Shown: positions 43,300 through 51,180 of the stretch, in pieces | How positions within the stretch are numbered: position 1 is the stretch's first letter | Layout of the letters: each line of letters begins with the position of its first letter | From: Vibrio cyclitrophicus | GTDB lineage: Bacteria; Pseudomonadota; Gammaproteobacteria; Enterobacterales; Vibrionaceae | Length of the DNA: 64,000 bases | Direction of reading: 5' to 3' | Assembly (NCBI GenBank): GCA_023206055.1 | Contig: CP065366.1 | Span: forward strand, 248,001 to 312,000 | The notes under the pieces: model-generated | Told to the model about the DNA's origin: nothing | Seen by the model: the letters and a program-made list of their open reading frames with translations, nothing else | The model's database searches: none | Position numbers and translations under genes: made by a program

Positions 43300-44504
43300 T
43301 GTACTAATTCAGACCTGATCTGACAGTTACCCACTTTTAGACTCGGTGCCTGTCAGATTATATCTGGGCTAAATTCTTTTCAGCCCAGATTGATTTCCCA
43401 TCCTCTAATGTCTCTATTGGCGTTCTGCCACAACACATTTTTCCTTGATGAGTACGATGATTGTTATAGTAGTCCATCCATTCGTCCAGATCTTTCTGTA
43501 ATTCCTCCATTGAGCCATACAGTTTCTTTCTGAAGGTCACTTGGTAGAACTCGTTTAATATGGTCTTGTGGAAGCGCTCGCAGATACCATTTGTTTGTGG
43601 TGACATCGCTTTAGTCTTTGTGTGGTCGATATCATTGATGGCAAGATAGAGTTGGTAATCGTGCTGTTCAACACGGCCACAGTATTCAGTACCTCGGTCT
43701 GTCAAGATTCGCAGCATTGGCAGCTCATGAGCCTCGAAGAATGGGAGAACCCTATCATTCAACATGTCCGCTGCGGTGATTGGTGTTTTTGTCGTATAGA
43801 GCTTAGCGAAGGCGACTTTGCTGTACGTATCAACAAACGTCTGCTGGTAGATGCGTCCAACACCTTTAAGGTTGCCAACATAAAACGTGTCTTGAGAGCC
43901 GAGATAACCTGGATGCGCTGTTTCTATCTCACCACAAGCCTCGTCATCATGTTTCTTGCGCTCAAGGGCTGCAACTTGCTCGTCCGTTAAAATGATACCG
44001 TTCTCAGCGACCTGTTTTTCTAAGGCAATAAGTCGCTTTTTGAAGTTTTCTAAGTCATTACGAAGCCAGATTGAGCGAACGCCACTTGGAGAAATAAATA
44101 CACCGAGTTTCCGTAGCTCGTTGCTTGTTCTCACTTGCCCGTGAGCTGGGAAGTCGATGGCGTATTTTAGGACGGCTTGTTCAGTTTCACTATCAACTCG
44201 GTTCTTTAAGTTTGGTGTTCTTCTGCTCTGATTAATCAGAGCATCAATACCGCCAGTTTCAACCAGCTCTTGATAGCGATAAAACGTGTCTCGAGAGACA
44301 CCCATAACCTTGCAAGCTCTAGATACATTGCCAAGTTCCTCTGCAAGATTGAGAAGCCCAGCTTTGTGTTTGATGATTGGATTGCTAGTATGAAGCATGA
44401 GAGTTACCTCTATTGTCTTTGATTAGTGATTAAGCACCTTTAATCAAAGTGGGTAACTCTCTTCTTTTCAAATTGAAGTGTCAGATCTAGTCGGAACTAA
44501 TACA
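43300..44504 (-). mobile_element. IS481-family insertion sequence, intact
   Basis: The element of about 1,205 bases has inverted ends that start TGTACTAATTCAGACC and TGTATTAGTTCCGACT (about 21 of 26 bases match, through ATCTGACA). CTTAAG occurs directly outside both ends (43294-43299 and 44506-44511), a likely 6-base target duplication, possibly shifted by one base on the right. It carries one transposase gene. Confidence 0.87.
43358..44398 (-). CDS. IS481-family transposase
   Basis: The 346-residue protein starts with a helix-turn-helix (GNVSRACKVMGVSRDTFYRYQELVETGG), then a second DNA-binding region, and an rve/DDE integrase core with TFVDTYSKVAFAKLY, LRILTDRGTEYCG and ICERFHKTILNEFYQ, ending in DYYNNHRTHQGKMCCGRTP. 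Length and motifs are intact, so the element may be active. Confidence 0.93.
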   Translation of the reverse strand: MLHTSNPIIKHKAGLLNLAEELGNVSRACKVMGVSRDTFYRYQELVETGGIDALINQSRRTPNLKNRVDSETEQAVLKYAIDFPAHGQVRTSNELRKLGVFISPSGVRSIWLRNDLENFKKRLIALEKQVAENGIILTDEQVAALERKKHDDEACGEIETAHPGYLGSQDTFYVGNLKGVGRIYQQTFVDTYSKVAFAKLYTTKTPITAADMLNDRVLPFFEAHELPMLRILTDRGTEYCGRVEQHDYQLYLAINDIDHTKTKAMSPQTNGICERFHKTILNEFYQVTFRKKLYGSMEELQKDLDEWMDYYNNHRTHQGKMCCGRTPIETLEDGKSIWAEKNLAQI

Positions 44505-44625
44505 GCTTAAGCTTTTCGTATCTCGTTTACCCGTATCTCTATACTGCTCTTTAGTATCCCGCATCTGCCCTTAAGCTCTTCGCATCTCGTTTACTCGCAT
44601 CTCGATACTGCTCTCATCTACCCTT
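44505..44625. repeat. GAGTAACG-family repeat, right of IS481
   Basis: The words CTTTTCGTATCTCGTTTACCCG, GTATCTCTATACTGCTC and CTTAAGCTCTTCGCATCTCG continue the array broken by IS481. This copy is in the opposite orientation to the units at 43129. Confidence 0.85.
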
Positions 44626-44641
44626 TAACCATTCAACTAGG

Positions 44642-44669
44642 TTGATAATAAGCATAAATTGTGGATAAT
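44642..44669 (+). promoter_or_regulatory. Possible promoter of wza-wzb-wzc
   Basis: TTGATA and GATAAT with a 16-base spacer lie right after the repeat, about 320 bases before wza and 157 bases upstream of the ops element. It would place ops in the transcribed leader. Confidence 0.45.
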
Positions 44670-44825
44670 GTTCACGAATTAAACTAACCGTGTGCAGTGG
44701 TATTTTTTGCGACGTTTAGTTGCTCAGTTAGTCAGATAGCCCTATTCAATTTTAAGCGCCTTTTGGGGCTAGCTAAGTGAGTAAATCAAATAAGTTACGC
44801 AGTGTGATGTCGCGGAGTATCGAAG

Positions 44826-44836
44826 GGCGGTAGCGT
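44826..44836 (+). promoter_or_regulatory. ops element (RfaH recruitment) upstream of wza
   Basis: The sequence GGCGGTAGCGT is the core of the ops/JUMPstart element, which pauses RNA polymerase and loads RfaH to help it read through long polysaccharide operons. It lies 150 bases before wza. A second identical core occurs at 52943. Confidence 0.85.
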
Positions 44837-44988
44837 CCCCATTTTTAATTGTAAATGGGAGTAAGATCTTACTATTTTTTATTACTTTCTCTAATTTCCT
44901 CTTGTGTAACTGATAAAATCACAAAATCTCTATTCTTTGGATGCCCTTTTAGGCCCCAGACACATTCCGTTTCTATGAATTGGTAAAC

Positions 44989-46122
44989 ATGAAGATTAAT
45001 AAAAATCGCCTCCTTTTAGCGCTCCTTCCTGCATTACTGGCAGGCTGTACCACTCCTGGAGCTCACCTTTCTACCGACAATAAGAATGTGATTCTTCCTT
45101 CTGAAGAACAGCAAGAATCTGACATTTCTAATGTGGTTAATCTTTATCCACTCACAGCTCAATCAGTAGCTAGTTACCGAATTGATACCTTATCGGTTTC
45201 CCAAGCTAATCCGAAATTGGATGTTGACATTGCAAAATATGAATACCAAGTGGGTATCGGTGACATTTTAAATGTTACCATTTGGGACCACCCAGAGCTG
45301 ACCATTCCTGCGGGTTCTTACCGTAGTGCTGAAGAGGCGGGTAACTGGGTTCGTTCAAACGGCACTATCTTTTACCCATACATTGGTAGCGTTGATGTAT
45401 TAGATAAGACTGTCGATGAGATTCGTACTGATATCACGAAGCGTCTGTCTAAATATATAGAAAGCCCTCAAGTTGATGTTAACGTAGCAGGTTTTCGTTC
45501 TCAAAAAACCTATGTTACAGGTGAAGTTGAGCAACCAGGACAACAAGCGATTACTAATATCCCTTTAACGTTATTGGATGCAATAAACCGTTCGGAAGGA
45601 TTGTCGGAAGATGCGGATTGGCGCAATGTTTCATTAACTCGCAATGGAGTGCAAGAGTATATTTCTTTATATGCGCTGATGCAGAAAGGCGATTTGACTC
45701 AAAATAGGTTGCTGCAAGCGGGCGATATCGTTCACGTGCCGCGTAATGACGCTCAAAAAGTCTTTGTGATGGGTGAGGTCAATGACCCCCAACTATTAAA
45801 AATTGATCGTGCAGGAATGAGCCTAACAGAAGCACTCAGCAATGTAGGTGGCATCAATCAGCTGACAGCCGATGCAACGGGTGTGTTTGTGATTCGTACT
45901 TCTGATGATAAATCAGAGCGCATGGCCGATATCTACCAACTGAATATGGAAGATGCCTCTGCATTGGTGATTGGCACCGAGTTTGATTTAAAACCTTACG
46001 ACATTGTTTATGTTACGGCAGCACCTATTAGCCGCTGGAACCGTGTGATTGGACAGCTTGTGCCTACCATTTCTGGCTTTAATGAGCTGACCGAAGGTAT
46101 GTTACGCGTCCGTAATTGGTAA
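44989..46122 (+). CDS. wza: Outer-membrane polysaccharide export protein Wza (GfcE-like)
   Basis: The 377-residue protein has a lipoprotein signal with lipobox LLAGC (Cys20), the polysaccharide export domain (YQVGIGDILNVTIWDHPEL, about residue 85), two SLBB-type segments (TYVTGEVEQPGQQAI and VFVMGEVNDPQLLKI) and a C-terminal amphipathic end (RWNRVIGQLVPTISGFNEL) that in Wza forms the membrane helix barrel. It forms the octameric outer-membrane channel. The ATG at 44989 is used; a TTG three codons earlier is also in frame. Confidence 0.95.
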   Translation: MKINKNRLLLALLPALLAGCTTPGAHLSTDNKNVILPSEEQQESDISNVVNLYPLTAQSVASYRIDTLSVSQANPKLDVDIAKYEYQVGIGDILNVTIWDHPELTIPAGSYRSAEEAGNWVRSNGTIFYPYIGSVDVLDKTVDEIRTDITKRLSKYIESPQVDVNVAGFRSQKTYVTGEVEQPGQQAITNIPLTLLDAINRSEGLSEDADWRNVSLTRNGVQEYISLYALMQKGDLTQNRLLQAGDIVHVPRNDAQKVFVMGEVNDPQLLKIDRAGMSLTEALSNVGGINQLTADATGVFVIRTSDDKSERMADIYQLNMEDASALVIGTEFDLKPYDIVYVTAAPISRWNRVIGQLVPTISGFNELTEGMLRVRNW

Positions 46123-46204
46123 TAACTGAGTATTAATCATCAGGTTGCATTTTGCGTGTAACCTGATTTTTATGCTTATAGGCCCAATACAATTAGAGAC
46201 AATT

Positions 46205-46645
46205 ATGTTTAATAAAATTTTAGTCGTCTGCGTGGGTAATATTTGCCGTTCCCCGACGGGAGAGCGCGTTCTTCAAAAGCTGCTCCCCAACAAAGAAGTG
46301 GCCTCTGCTGGTATTGCTGCCGAAAAAAGTCGTTTAATCGGTAAGCCAGCAGACGATACAGCGATTTTAATCGCCGCAGAAAACGGGGTCGATGTTGAAA
46401 ATCATCAGTCTCAACAAGTGACGCCACAGCTTTGTGCTCAGTATGATTTGATATTGGTGATGGAGAAGGGCCATATGGAGGCGCTCACTCAAATCTCACC
46501 AGAGGCACGCGGTAAAACTATGCTTTTTGGTCAGTGGATTGACCAAAAAGACATTCCCGACCCGCACCGTCAAAGCCGTGAAGCGTTTGAATACGCTTAC
46601 AAACTGATTGACGAAGCCGCACAAGCTTGGGCAAAAAAACTGTAG
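46205..46645 (+). CDS. wzb: Low-molecular-weight protein tyrosine phosphatase Wzb (Etp-like)
   Basis: The 146-residue protein has the P-loop CX5R motif CVGNICR (Cys9 to Arg15) followed by SPTGE, and the general-acid DPH motif in DIPDPHRQ. It dephosphorylates the tyrosine tail of Wzc. The start at 46205 gives the family length; an upstream in-frame start adds 20 unrelated residues. It sits between wza and wzc as expected. Confidence 0.96.
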   Translation: MFNKILVVCVGNICRSPTGERVLQKLLPNKEVASAGIAAEKSRLIGKPADDTAILIAAENGVDVENHQSQQVTPQLCAQYDLILVMEKGHMEALTQISPEARGKTMLFGQWIDQKDIPDPHRQSREAFEYAYKLIDEAAQAWAKKL

Positions 46646-46800
46646 GTTTAAAAATACAGTAGGTTTAAATAGACAGCTTTTTAAATGTCATGCTCTACAC
46701 GTAGGCGTGGCTAAACCACCAACAGAATCATATAGAAGAGAAGTACGCGGAGCGTATATATCGTCTCTTAAATAGCAATAATTTAGGAAGTAGTAATCTG

Positions 46801-48972
46801 ATGACAACACAACCATCTCAGCAATCACACACAGATAACTCTGATGAGATAGATCTAGGGAAACTGCTTGGTATCTTATTAGATGCTAAATGGTTAATCA
46901 TACTGACCACATTTGTTTTTGCTGTGCTTGGTATTGCGTTTGCTCTACTTTCAACGCCGATATACAAAGCCGATGCTTTGATTCAAATAGAAGAGAAGAG
47001 CTCTGGCGGCATTTCATCCATGGTTGGTGACATGGGAGACGTGTTCTCTCAGGAGTCTTCTGCCACAACAGAAGTGGAGATCATCAAATCGCGTATGATC
47101 TTAGGCGAAACGGTTGATAAATTCAATTTAACCACTGTAACTGCACCGAGTTATGCACCGATTGTCGGTAAAGGGTTCGCCCGCTTAACCGGAGATATCA
47201 ACCACATCGCAGTGAGTCGTTTTACCTTGCCAAGCTATGCGAGCGGTTACGCACACACCATTCAGATTGTTGATGCCGAGCAGGGCACTTACCAACTGGT
47301 TCGTGACGATGAGCGCGTTATCTTGCAAGGCAAAGTAGGTGAGCTAGCCACTGCCGACGACTACAGCTTGTTTGTGGCAGGTTTTGAATCACACAACGGT
47401 TTTGAATTCTCGATTGGCAAGCGTAGCCGATTAGCTGCAATTGAATGGTTGAAAGCTTCTTTGTCTTTGTCTGAGCAAGGTAAGCAGACCGGTATTTTGA
47501 AGCTAAGCTTTGAAGGTGAAAACAAGCAACAGATTTCTGAAATTCTCAACCACATTAGCCAGATCTACTTCTTACAAAACGTGAAGCGCAATTCAGCAGA
47601 AGCAGAGAAGAGCCTAGAGTTCTTAGAGAGCCACCTTCCGGGCATTAAATCTGAGCTAACTGGCTATGAAGACGTACTGAACAATTACCGTCAAAAGAAC
47701 GAATCGATCGATTTGGGCTTAGAAGCACAATCAACCTTAAAGGTAATGGTAGAGCTTGAAGCGCAATTAAATGAACTGACGTTTAAAGAGAGTGAAATCA
47801 GCCAGCGCTTCACTAAAGATCACCCTGCATACAAAGCCTTGCTCGATAAGCGTAAAACGCTATTGGGTGAGAAAGAGCGCCTAAACAAACAAGTACAAAA
47901 GCTACCGAAAACACAACGTGAAGTACTGCGCATGACACGTGATGTTGAAGTAAACCAACAAATCTACATCCAGTTGTTAAACAAGGTTCAAGAACTGAGC
48001 ATTATTAAAGCCGGTACGGTTGGTAACGTTCGTATCTTAGATGATGCACAAGCTTATGCTCGCGCCGTTAAACCGAAGAAGCCGTTGATTGTTGTATTAG
48101 CGACGCTACTGGGTGGTATGTTGAGTGTCGCGTTTGTATTAGTGAAAGCTGCGTTCCACCGTGGTGTTGAAAGCCCAGACCAAATTGAACAAATTGGCCT
48201 TCCGGTTTACGCAGCGGTACCAAAATCTGATTTACAGATTGAGCTAACCAACCGCTTTAAATCGAAAAAACAGCAAACCAAGGGTACCCAAGCGCTGCTT
48301 GCTGAATCTAACCCTGCGGACCTTTCGGTTGAAGCGCTGCGTGGCCTTCGTACCAGTTTGCACTTTGCGATGCTAGAAGCAAAAAATAATGTCTTGATGA
48401 TCTCTGGCCCTGCGCCAGGCATTGGTAAATCATTCATCTCGACCAACTTTGCCGCAGTAGCTGCAAAAACAGGCCAAAAGGTACTGTTGATTGATGCCGA
48501 TATGCGTAAAGGTTACCTACAACAAAGCTTTGGTGTGAAGTGGGACAACGGCCTTTCTGATGTATTGAGCGGTAAGCAAGAGTTCGCCCAATCTGTTAAA
48601 ACAACACCGGTCGAAAACCTAGACATTATTACTCGTGGCCAAGTGCCACCCAACCCATCTGAGCTGTTGATGCACCCACGCTTTGCAGATCTCATGGAAT
48701 GGGCTTCAAAAGAGTATGACTTGGTGATTGTTGATACCCCGCCAGTACTCGCGGTAACCGACCCAAGTATTGTTGGCGCCTTTGCGGGTACCACATTAAT
48801 GGTTGCGCGTTATGGCCAAAACACCATTAAAGAGATCGACGTTGCTCGTCACCGCTTCGAACAATCGGGTATCGAAGTGAAAGGCGTTATCTTCAACGCC
48901 ATCGAGAAGAAAGCATCAAGCTCATACGGCTACGGTTACTACAACTACACGTATTCGAGCGACAAAAAATAA
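46801..48972 (+). CDS. wzc: Polysaccharide co-polymerase / tyrosine autokinase Wzc (Etk-like)
   Basis: The 723-residue inner-membrane protein has a Wzz domain with two membrane segments (about residues 30-50 and 425-445), a long periplasmic coiled coil, and a cytoplasmic BY-kinase domain: Walker A GPAPGIGKS (about residue 535), Walker A' VLLIDADMR, Walker B DLVIVDTPP. The tyrosine-rich tail SSYGYGYYNYTYSS is the autophosphorylation cluster. Cycling of its phosphorylation with Wzb controls chain length and export. Its stop codon is followed at once by an intergenic repeat. Confidence 0.96.
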   Translation: MTTQPSQQSHTDNSDEIDLGKLLGILLDAKWLIILTTFVFAVLGIAFALLSTPIYKADALIQIEEKSSGGISSMVGDMGDVFSQESSATTEVEIIKSRMILGETVDKFNLTTVTAPSYAPIVGKGFARLTGDINHIAVSRFTLPSYASGYAHTIQIVDAEQGTYQLVRDDERVILQGKVGELATADDYSLFVAGFESHNGFEFSIGKRSRLAAIEWLKASLSLSEQGKQTGILKLSFEGENKQQISEILNHISQIYFLQNVKRNSAEAEKSLEFLESHLPGIKSELTGYEDVLNNYRQKNESIDLGLEAQSTLKVMVELEAQLNELTFKESEISQRFTKDHPAYKALLDKRKTLLGEKERLNKQVQKLPKTQREVLRMTRDVEVNQQIYIQLLNKVQELSIIKAGTVGNVRILDDAQAYARAVKPKKPLIVVLATLLGGMLSVAFVLVKAAFHRGVESPDQIEQIGLPVYAAVPKSDLQIELTNRFKSKKQQTKGTQALLAESNPADLSVEALRGLRTSLHFAMLEAKNNVLMISGPAPGIGKSFISTNFAAVAAKTGQKVLLIDADMRKGYLQQSFGVKWDNGLSDVLSGKQEFAQSVKTTPVENLDIITRGQVPPNPSELLMHPRFADLMEWASKEYDLVIVDTPPVLAVTDPSIVGAFAGTTLMVARYGQNTIKEIDVARHRFEQSGIEVKGVIFNAIEKKASSSYGYGYYNYTYSSDKK

Positions 48973-49090
48973 AGAGCAGTAACGAGATGCGAGTAGCGGG
49001 TAAACGAAGAGCTTAAGAGCGAAAGCGGAGATTCGAGATACGAAAAGCGCCGCTCTTCGCATCTCGTTTACTCGTTACTCGTATCTACTT
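48970..49090. repeat. GAGTAACG-family repeats, inverted pair between convergent genes
   Basis: The wzc stop codon opens the repeat (TAAAGAGCAGTAACGAG). The first half reads GAGTAGCGGGTAAACGAAGAGC and the second the complement (CTCTTCGCATCTCG, TTTACTCGTTACTCG), with the centre near 49050 (AAAAGCGCCGCTCTT). The holin-like gene's TAG stop codon is in the other end. It could act as a transcription or mRNA-end barrier. Confidence 0.85.
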
Positions 49091-49420
49091 CTTTATAACC
49101 CCTCCCGTTAAATACAATCCAATTGTGGCTAACACCGGATAACCAAACGCTTCATTGGTCATTTCCCCCAACGGCTTCCAATCGTAGCCGTGCATACAAC
49201 CCAAAATCACCATCACATGCAGTGCCACATAAGGAATGGTGAACAACAACACAATGTAGCGTTGTACCAACTTAAAAGGTTCATACGCTTTAAGCAGTGC
49301 CAGCTTGTGCTTCGCTTTTTCTTCATCAGTAAAAAACATCGCATCTCCTGTGTTGGTGAGTGCATCTACCCCTTTGTTAATAGAAGACTGGCTCCCGAAT
49401 ATTCTCCCGAACAATGTCAT
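49085..49420 (-). CDS. Holin-like protein (3TM family)
   Basis: The 111-residue protein starts MTLFGRIFGSQSSINKGVDALTN, with AAGGAG a few bases before the ATG. It has a polar region DEEKAKHKLALLKAYEPFKLVQRY and two clear membrane segments (IVLLFTIPYVALHVMVILGC and GYPVLATIGLYLTGGVI), the layout of the 3TM-type phage and gene-transfer-agent holins. It lies in the same direction as, and 315 bases after, a phage-type amidase. I infer a lysis role, or a domesticated remnant. Confidence 0.7.
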   Translation of the reverse strand: MTLFGRIFGSQSSINKGVDALTNTGDAMFFTDEEKAKHKLALLKAYEPFKLVQRYIVLLFTIPYVALHVMVILGCMHGYDWKPLGEMTNEAFGYPVLATIGLYLTGGVIKK

Positions 49421-49533
49421 ACTGCTCCTTGGTTTATTGATTGGCTTTGACCGCATGTATAGCCTTTGACTGTATAACCTTATGGTTCGACAACCTTAGC
49501 GAGACCTCTCCTCCGCCATTTATCCGTTGAATT

Positions 49534-49574
49534 AGATTCCCTATCACGTTCGTCCCTCACTGTAGGGAATGACG
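49534..49574 (-). repeat. Imperfect palindrome, CGTCATTCC...GGAATCT type
   Basis: On the minus strand it reads CGTCATTCCCTAC ... GATAGGGAATCT, a close copy of 32351-32391 in inverse orientation. The surrounding 49421-49735 spacer has no gene and consists of two palindromes and a repeat block. Confidence 0.75.
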
Positions 49575-49607
49575 ACTACTTTTATTAAGTTAATAATCCC
49601 GCGACTC

Positions 49608-49645
49608 CGTCATTCCAGAACTGAGGAACGAAGTATCTGGAATCT
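49608..49645 (+). repeat. Imperfect palindrome, CGTCATTCC...GGAATCT type
   Basis: It reads CGTCATTCCAGAACTGAGGA then ACGAAGTATCTGGAATCT and is the partner of 32436-32473. It lies 33 bases from the palindrome at 49534 and 20 bases from a GAGTAACG-family repeat. Confidence 0.75.
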
Positions 49646-49654
49646 GCTTTTAGT

Positions 49655-49738
49655 CTCTTCGCATCTCGTTTACCCGTCACCCGCATCCGCTCTTGAGCCT
49701 TTCGCATCTCGTTCACTCGAATCCCGTAACTGCTCTTA
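49655..49738. repeat. GAGTAACG-family repeat at the 3' end of the amidase gene
   Basis: The words CTCTTCGCATCTCGTTTACCCG, CTTTCGCATCTCG and GAATCCCGTAACTGCTCTTAA end in the amidase stop codon (TAAGAGCAG on the minus strand). Confidence 0.85.
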
Positions 49739-50359
49739 AGCTCTTAAAGCCATAACCGGACACGCCTTATTCACGCCCCAATCTTTATGCCCCTTCACAT
49801 TCTCATCTGAAATCAAGAACTGCTCTTGCAAGGCTGCCATCAAACCAAACAGTGCCTTACGCTGCGCAAGCGTGAAGTTATCTTCTGGTTGCAGCTCAGC
49901 ATTACATCCACCTACCATACAAATTCCAATATTGCCCTTGTTGTGTCCTTTCACATGCGCGCCGGTATGCGACAACGGCCTGCCCAATTGGACATCCCCA
50001 TTGCGACGAACCACAAAGTGATACCCGACATCGCGCCAGCCTTTCTTTTTATGCCATCGGCGAATCTCGGCTACGTCTACATCTTGCTGTGGCGGCGTGG
50101 CGCTGCAATGCACCGTAATAAAAGAGTAGGGCGGGCAATGAGGCAAACGAAGTAAAACCGAAACCAAGCTGAAAGAATAAGATGCTGAAGGCAAACAAGG
50201 ATCTAACGAAGGAATGAGCTCCACCTTGCTAGCCCGCTGTTGCGAGTCAATTCGTTCTTTGGTGCAAGCCTGTTTTTGCGAACAATCCCGCTCTTGCAAA
50301 GCAGATTCCTCTATCGGCTTGTGTGGAACTCGATCAGTTGCTGGTGGAGTGTTTGACAA
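49736..50359 (-). CDS. Phage-type N-acetylmuramoyl-L-alanine amidase
   Basis: The 207-residue protein starts at TTG with a good GAGGA ribosome site six bases upstream. After an unusual N-terminal extension of about 78 residues it has an Amidase_2 domain like T7 lysozyme: FITVHCSATPP (His84), RRWHKKKGWRDVGYHFVVRRNG (Tyr113), GAHVKGHNKGNIGICMVGG, and GHKDWGVNKACP with His191 and Cys200 as zinc ligands. It cleaves the amide bond between muramic acid and the peptide. The end, ALRA then TAA, is written in repeat-like DNA. It overlaps the next upstream gene by 49 bases. Confidence 0.85.
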   Translation of the reverse strand: MSNTPPATDRVPHKPIEESALQERDCSQKQACTKERIDSQQRASKVELIPSLDPCLPSASYSFSLVSVLLRLPHCPPYSFITVHCSATPPQQDVDVAEIRRWHKKKGWRDVGYHFVVRRNGDVQLGRPLSHTGAHVKGHNKGNIGICMVGGCNAELQPEDNFTLAQRKALFGLMAALQEQFLISDENVKGHKDWGVNKACPVMALRA

Positions 50360-50823
50360 AATAAATCCTCGTGTTGTTGTAACCAGGTCACTAAAAACGT
50401 TGATAACGACTCTTTTAAATCAGGTTGCAAGGCAATGTGTTTTCGCAAATTGGCTTCAACGGCTTTTGCATAGCCAGAGTGGTGGTTTACATAGCGTAAA
50501 TACATCACGTAATAACCCAGTGGTGCTTCACGCCGCGCCCGGCTGATCATCCAGCAAATATCCTCATAGTTAGGATTTTCAAAGTGAGTATCTTCAAAGA
50601 GCAGATTTTCACAACGAGCACCTTCAAAATCAGGCTCTTCGAAATGCTTATCTTCATAGCCCTTGCCCTCATAATCCTTGTCTTTATAACCCCCAACCTC
50701 ACCGCCATATTGGTCATCACATAACAATGTGTGGCGCGACTGAATGAGGGAGTTAGCATGGCATTCGATACTCGCCATGCTGGGTTGATACGCTGAAACA
50801 AAAAGAGAAACTATCTCCTTCAT
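50311..50823 (-). CDS. Unknown protein with nine tandem five-residue repeats
   Basis: The 170-residue protein (ATG at 50823, AAGGTG five bases upstream) is not recognised. Residues 46-90 are nine consecutive pentads, each with an aromatic residue (Y or F, once C) first, mostly E second, and often D, G or N third: YKDKD, YEGKG, YEDKH, FEEPD, FEGAR, CENLL, FEDTH, FENPN, YEDIC. This has the period of a pentapeptide-repeat beta-helix but not its A(D/N)LXX consensus. The C-terminal part (APLGYYVMYLRYVNHHSGYAKAV ...) is helical. It overlaps the amidase gene, so it probably belongs to the same phage-like operon. Confidence 0.6.
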   Translation of the reverse strand: MKEIVSLFVSAYQPSMASIECHANSLIQSRHTLLCDDQYGGEVGGYKDKDYEGKGYEDKHFEEPDFEGARCENLLFEDTHFENPNYEDICWMISRARREAPLGYYVMYLRYVNHHSGYAKAVEANLRKHIALQPDLKESLSTFLVTWLQQHEDLFCQTLHQQLIEFHTSR

Positions 50824-51180
50824 TAAGCACCTTATTGCTGTATGGGGAGAGCAATGTACTTCAAGAATCTTGATTGGGGTTGGTGGCAATAATGCGAAAA
50901 CGGAGGAACGCAGAAAAGTGAGAGGTGCTTCGAAGGTAATCAGCCTAATTGATGTTCTTGTTGCATATTGATGAGAGCAAGCAGGAAAAACACTTTTTGT
51001 TACTTTTTACCTCGCCTCACCTTTGCCCCCAATGCTCAAAAAAGTGGTGTTAATAACTTGTTATGCAGTGAGCTGCTTTAGCCAGATCTCCCTAATCGCC
51101 AAATCAATGGTGGTAGCGAGGCCAAGAACTTTCGCTAGGCCAAGGTCAATCAAACAGTCATTCAACAAGGAATTTTACCC
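50824..51180. other. Divergent intergenic region, no feature recognised
   Basis: This 357-base spacer lies between the leftward phage-like genes and the rightward winged-helix gene and presumably holds both promoters. I see no convincing -35/-10 pair or operator palindrome. A direct repeat AGGCCAAG occurs near 51119 and 51138. Confidence 0.4.

Noticed and set aside
44800..44990. Full 39-base JUMPstart upstream of wza
   Set aside because: Only the 11-base ops core is convincing; the rest of the JUMPstart consensus could not be matched, so only the core was annotated.
49736..50359. Calling the amidase AmpD (peptidoglycan recycling)
   Set aside because: The domain resembles T7 lysozyme more than AmpD, it has a phage-like neighbour (holin), and it lacks the AmpD-specific N-terminal start.
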